Positions 14,345 through 14,370 of a DNA stretch of 14,370 nt are shown here, piece by piece. Made by a program: the position numbers and the translations under genes. Each line of letters begins with the position of its first letter. Positions within the stretch are counted from its first letter, which is position 1. The stretch is from Patescibacteria group bacterium UBA2772 (GTDB lineage Bacteria; Patescibacteriota; Minisyncoccia; Moranbacterales; DUUL01): positions 1 through 14,370 of the forward strand of contig DEIO01000004.1 of assembly GCA_002352545.1 (NCBI GenBank). The letters are read 5' to 3'. A model generated the notes under the pieces. The model was given only the letters and a program-made list of their open reading frames with translations, did no database searches and had not been told where the DNA came from.

Positions 14345-14370
14345 AAAATAAATAAGGGTCTTGCCCAGTT

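Noticed and set aside
14345..14370. Hairpin GGG-CAAGA-CCC with T-rich tail as terminator of the upstream gene
   Set aside because: A three-pair stem is too weak to call and the upstream gene is not in the window; it is mentioned only with the Wzz-like gene.

Overview
The window is AT-rich (roughly one-third G+C), densely packed bacterial DNA using the standard code, with almost all genes on the minus strand. The gene mix suggests a Candidate Phyla Radiation (Patescibacteria, Parcubacteria-like) genome. It includes a DUF4012 membrane protein, a membrane-embedded spermidine-synthase-like protein, a single-chain glycyl-tRNA synthetase, a multi-TM/GAF sensor kinase and tight gene spacing. This placement is an inference from family content; no marker gene fixes it.

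Left part (1-3214, minus strand): a three-gene unit with 14-15 bp gaps. It reads, in transcription order, a PlsC-type acyltransferase (TTG start), a Rossmann-fold protein whose layout resembles cyanobacterial acyl-ACP reductase, and the N-terminal 512 codons of a membrane sensor histidine kinase that runs off the left edge. The pairing of an acyl-chain enzyme with a possible acyl reductase suggests lipid chemistry, with a sensor in the same transcript.

Middle (3215-5995): a lone plus-strand gene for a secreted protein made of two tandem repeats has its own extended -10 promoter. It ends at a palindromic terminator shared with the converging glycyl-tRNA synthetase gene. That gene (glyQS) lies behind a 337-bp leader with a near-consensus promoter (TTGACA, 17 bp, TATTAT). 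The leader carries a clear T-box riboswitch with mutually exclusive antiterminator and terminator, a UGGA bulge that fits tRNA-Gly, and an apparently very short stem I with GGA as likely specifier. Between T-box and gene there is also a 19-codon open frame and a possible second attenuator-like hairpin.

Right part (5996-14370, minus strand): a cell-surface polysaccharide-type operon that begins beyond the right edge or in the last few bases. In transcription order it holds a short Wzz-like chain-length protein, two GT4 glycosyltransferases, a 1295-residue DUF4012 protein with a very long repetitive cytoplasmic coiled coil, and a membrane-fused spermidine-synthase-like protein. Gaps are 17-32 bp. 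No terminator is visible after the last gene, so its transcript probably runs into the T-box, whose terminator may also end the operon. No tRNA, rRNA, insertion sequence or CRISPR array was seen.
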